Of a stretch of 64,000 nt of DNA, positions 61,463-64,000 are shown in pieces. The DNA is taken from assembly GCA_937883755.1 (NCBI GenBank), contig CAKZYA010000063.1:1-64000 (forward strand), in the 5' to 3' direction. Within the stretch, counting starts at the first letter, position 1. Each line of letters starts with the position of its first letter. Source of the DNA: an uncultured Flammeovirgaceae bacterium (GTDB lineage Bacteria > Bacteroidota > Bacteroidia > Cytophagales > Cyclobacteriaceae). The notes beneath the pieces were generated by a model, which made no database searches, was not told where the DNA came from, and worked only from the letters and a program-made list of their open reading frames with translations. Made by a program: the position numbers and the translations under genes.

Positions 61463-62506
61463 CTAAGCTACGGCTTTTTTCACTAACGGTAATCTTACTA
61501 CAAAGTGAGTATCATTTTCTTCAATCTGTACTTTCTGCTGAGTGAGGTACGTAAATCGCTGTTGGATATTCTGTAAACCTAAACCACCCGACTCAATATA
61601 TGTTTGGCGACGCTGAAGATTATTAGAGATTACCAGGTGGTCATTCTCTACAAATATTTCAATAGTCAGCGGCTTTTTGCGAGAAACAATGTTGTGTTTT
61701 ATGGCATTCTCAACCGGAAGCTGTACCGCTGCTGGTGGAATGTCATAGCTTTCTAATTGCTCCTCTGAGAGGTTAGTCTGAATCGTAATACTTTCACCAA
61801 ACCGAATTCTTAGTAGAAAAATAAAGGCTTCTACAAATTCCATTTCAGCCTTCAGGCTTACTGTATCGCGTTCCTGATTGTATAGCAAATAGCGATATAC
61901 CTTGGATAGTTGCTGAATAAACTCAGAAGCTACTTCCGCATCTTTATGCACCAGTTCGGTTAATACATTAAATGAGTTAAATAAAAAGTGAGGATTGATT
62001 TGATTACGAAGAGCTTCAAACTGTGATTCGGCACTAACGGTTTTGAGACGCTCAGCTTCTAACCGACTGTCTCTCAGCTTACTGTTAAAATAAACGATAG
62101 CATTAACCGTATGCAAGAACAGGTTAATACGAAAGGCAAAGGCTAAGGCCAGTTTTAATAAAGAGAGATTATCAGCAAATGTCTCTCCCTGCCACAGAGT
62201 AGCTCCATAGACCACTGCTGCTGAAGAAAATAGCACATTAACCAAGCTTAGCAGAAAATAAGGAACCAACGAAGTTAATCGAGAAGAAATGAGTGCCGAC
62301 CGGCTGTTGACCTGATTCCAGAGCCAGCGGTTAATTTCCCAGACTAAGATGACAACCAGCAGGATTAAGGTAAAAAATTGCCACTTGGCCAGTGATATAT
62401 CCAACAGTTGATCACCACTGGTGAAAAGAATATTCAGGTAAGAGTAACCCGCTAGTAGCAGGATAAATAAGTAACGATAACGATGGTGGAAAATATTCGC
62501 ATTCAT
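61463..62506 (-). CDS. LytS-type sensor histidine kinase
   Basis: A 347-residue membrane kinase from ATG 62506 (start chosen because it opens the first membrane helix; an upstream start at 62563 would add 19 residues). About four membrane segments lie in the first 140 residues. The His-kinase segment SQFEALRNQINPHFLFNSFN holds the phosphorylated His, and the ATPase motifs are VQLPVENAIKHNIVSRK and GGLGLQNIQQRF. No extracellular sensor domain is seen, so the signal is probably at the membrane. It should phosphorylate the LytTR regulator downstream. Confidence 0.9.
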   Translation of the reverse strand: MNANIFHHRYRYLFILLLAGYSYLNILFTSGDQLLDISLAKWQFFTLILLVVILVWEINRWLWNQVNSRSALISSRLTSLVPYFLLSLVNVLFSSAAVVYGATLWQGETFADNLSLLKLALAFAFRINLFLHTVNAIVYFNSKLRDSRLEAERLKTVSAESQFEALRNQINPHFLFNSFNVLTELVHKDAEVASEFIQQLSKVYRYLLYNQERDTVSLKAEMEFVEAFIFLLRIRFGESITIQTNLSEEQLESYDIPPAAVQLPVENAIKHNIVSRKKPLTIEIFVENDHLVISNNLQRRQTYIESGGLGLQNIQQRFTYLTQQKVQIEENDTHFVVRLPLVKKAVA

Positions 62507-62601
62507 ACTGCACAATTCTGTCTGACACTTGACGATTAATGAATGAAAAGAAACCCTGACCACCAGGGTTCAGGGCTTCTAATATACTACCAAATCGCCT
62601 A

Positions 62602-64000
62602 TTATGGTAGTAGAACTTGATCTATTACATGAACTACCCCATTGGTAGCCAAAATATTTACTCCAACAATAGAAGCATCCGAACTATCATCGCTGCCATC
62701 AACAATGGTAAGGTTATCAACATTGATGGTAATATCACCGCCCAAGGTCTCAAACTCACCATTCGTTAAGTCAGTAGAGTAGAAATCTTCGCCGCTAGAA
62801 ACATGCAATAGAAGTACTGCTTGCAGGGTAGCAACATCTATATCATCAATTCCATCTACTCCTAAAAGTTCGTACAATGCTTCAAAAGCGGCATCGGTAG
62901 GGGCGAAAACTGTGAAAGGTGAAAACTCATCGCCTCGCTTCTCATTCAAGATAGTGACAAGAGGTAACAGTTCACTATTATTAGCACTAGCCTCTTCTAC
63001 TTTGCTAAGAGCTGCTACTAGTTGGGTAAATTCAGGTGTAGCCGCTTGCGTAGCTGCTACCGCAATTTCTGTTACGGTCTGACTAGCCGGGGTAAGTACG
63101 CCATTTATTACGTGTACCACTCCATTATCAGTTTCAATATCTGCCTCAATTACTTCAAACTCGCCGTTGATGAAGAAGCCAGTAGCGCCATTATTACTTA
63201 CATTAATTTCGCGGAACTTCCCATCTACCTCCAGACGAGAGTGCGTAGCTGAAGCACCGTCTTTAAAGTCAGCTACTGCTTTGCGTTGTCCACTTAAGTG
63301 GTACAGTAGTATGTCTTTTAAGCTTTCAGCAGCAAGCACTTCATCAGCACCAGCGAAACCGTTATCTTCAATGAACTGGACAAATGCTTCGTTAGTCGGT
63401 AAGAAAAGTGTCCAGTTAATATTAGGATCAGTAATTACATCCAATTTAGCTGCTTCTACTGCTGCTAAGAAGGTGGTAAAACGTCCTTCGGCATCAAATA
63501 CTGCTGGTTGCAGCATAGTTCCGATAGAGTTGAGAATAAATTCAGGTACTAATACCTCATCAATCACATGGACTACCCCGTTAGCTGCCTCAATGTTAGC
63601 TAAGTCAGCAATAACATTAGTACTTCCGTTGATAGTTACCCCACCATTCTTCTCAATATCCAGATTACTGCCTTCTAAGGTTTCTTCTTCATTACCTAAG
63701 TCAGCTGCTAGTTTACGACTGTTTAGAATATGATATTCCAGTACGCGGCGTAGTACGTAATCAGGCACATCATCCAAGCCAGTAAGTTGAACTCCTAGTG
63801 CATCAGACAAAGTAGCTAGTAAGTCACCAAAAGCATCATTAGTCGGGGCAAAGACGGTAATGTCAGCGTTAAAGTCACCAGCTGTTTCTAACAAGTCAGG
63901 AGTGCGCTGTAATGCTGCTACTAAAGTACTTAGTGCTTCAGTGTCCGCAGCAATCTGAGCGATAGTAGCTTGCGGAGCGAGCGATTCAGGTACGAGTACG
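62602..64000 (-). CDS. FAS1 (fasciclin) repeat protein, N-terminus beyond the window
   Basis: The frame is open through the window end, so the start is missing. Three FAS1 domains are visible, each ending with the family's NGVVHVIDxVL(V/L)P-type H2 motif; the fragment opens in another domain's VLVPE. Each holds TVFAPTNDAF or similar H1 motifs (TVFAPTNDAFGDL, TLFLPTNEAFVQF, TVFAPTDAAFEAL). FAS1 domains mediate cell-surface adhesion. The protein is probably a long exported repeat array. The last domain ends directly before the stop codon, with no visible anchor at the C-terminus. Confidence 0.9.
   Translation of the reverse strand, partial: VLVPESLAPQATIAQIAADTEALSTLVAALQRTPDLLETAGDFNADITVFAPTNDAFGDLLATLSDALGVQLTGLDDVPDYVLRRVLEYHILNSRKLAADLGNEEETLEGSNLDIEKNGGVTINGSTNVIADLANIEAANGVVHVIDEVLVPEFILNSIGTMLQPAVFDAEGRFTTFLAAVEAAKLDVITDPNINWTLFLPTNEAFVQFIEDNGFAGADEVLAAESLKDILLYHLSGQRKAVADFKDGASATHSRLEVDGKFREINVSNNGATGFFINGEFEVIEADIETDNGVVHVINGVLTPASQTVTEIAVAATQAATPEFTQLVAALSKVEEASANNSELLPLVTILNEKRGDEFSPFTVFAPTDAAFEALYELLGVDGIDDIDVATLQAVLLLHVSSGEDFYSTDLTNGEFETLGGDITINVDNLTIVDGSDDSSDASIVGVNILATNGVVHVIDQVLLP

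Overview
The window looks like chromosome from a marine-type member of the Bacteroidota, probably order Cytophagales. The signs are a FecI/FecR/TonB-receptor locus with an N-terminal STN domain, a DUF4249 lipoprotein, BNR/VPS10 repeat proteins, lamin-tail proteins with a gliding-motility-like C-terminus, a LytS/LytTR pair, FAS1 proteins and TAnnTTTG-type promoter boxes. I see no rRNA, tRNA or CRISPR array.

Layout. 0.6-7.7 kb: a secreted esterase, a 1392-residue STAND-type NTPase with a nuclease-like N-terminus (candidate anti-phage gene) bracketed by inverted 77-bp hairpin repeats, and a DUF5655 protein. 7.8-14.5 kb: secreted catabolic proteins (BNR-repeat protein, agarase-like hydrolase, S10 carboxypeptidase) and the remains of a serine beta-lactamase-fold gene. 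14.7-20.1 kb: an ECF sigma / lipoprotein / FecR / TonB receptor / DUF4249 operon for regulated outer-membrane uptake. 20.2-25.0 kb: a sugar isomerase/epimerase and a Gfo/Idh/MocA oxidoreductase, two tandem SUMF1-fold proteins and an AlbA_2-domain protein. 25.1-29.9 kb: most of a giant lamin-tail/Ig-like surface protein.

29.9-52.3 kb is an integrated element of 22,416-22,424 bp. It splits the lamin-tail gene: the signal peptide and first ~82 codons lie at 52.3-52.6 kb and the rest at 25.1-29.9 kb. Removing the DNA between the two 8-bp TCCACAAA copies (29897-29904 and 52313-52320) rejoins the gene exactly in frame as one 1674-residue protein. The element has a tyrosine integrase beside attL, heptamer arm-type sites at both ends, an AlpA-like regulator, a RepA-like ATPase followed by three 66/67-bp iterons, a terminase-small-subunit-like gene and a tape-measure-like gene. 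It lacks any recognisable capsid, portal, large terminase or other tail gene. Next comes a cargo region (membrane-anchored PD-(D/E)XK-like protein, pentapeptide protein, membrane/TIR-like gene pair, lipoproteins, HNH protein, two paralogous membrane proteins). The right end carries a repressor/operator switch and a frameshifted gene that may be a recombination gene. The order integrase - regulator - replication ATPase - origin - TerS resembles phage satellites (PICI-like), with candidate defence cargo.

52.6-64 kb returns to host chromosome: a PorV-like and a helix-hairpin-helix outer-membrane protein that were the original neighbours of the split gene, a TetR-like/ABC1-kinase pair, small hypothetical genes, a HAD phosphatase, a LytTR response regulator with its histidine kinase, and a FAS1-repeat protein that runs off the window end.
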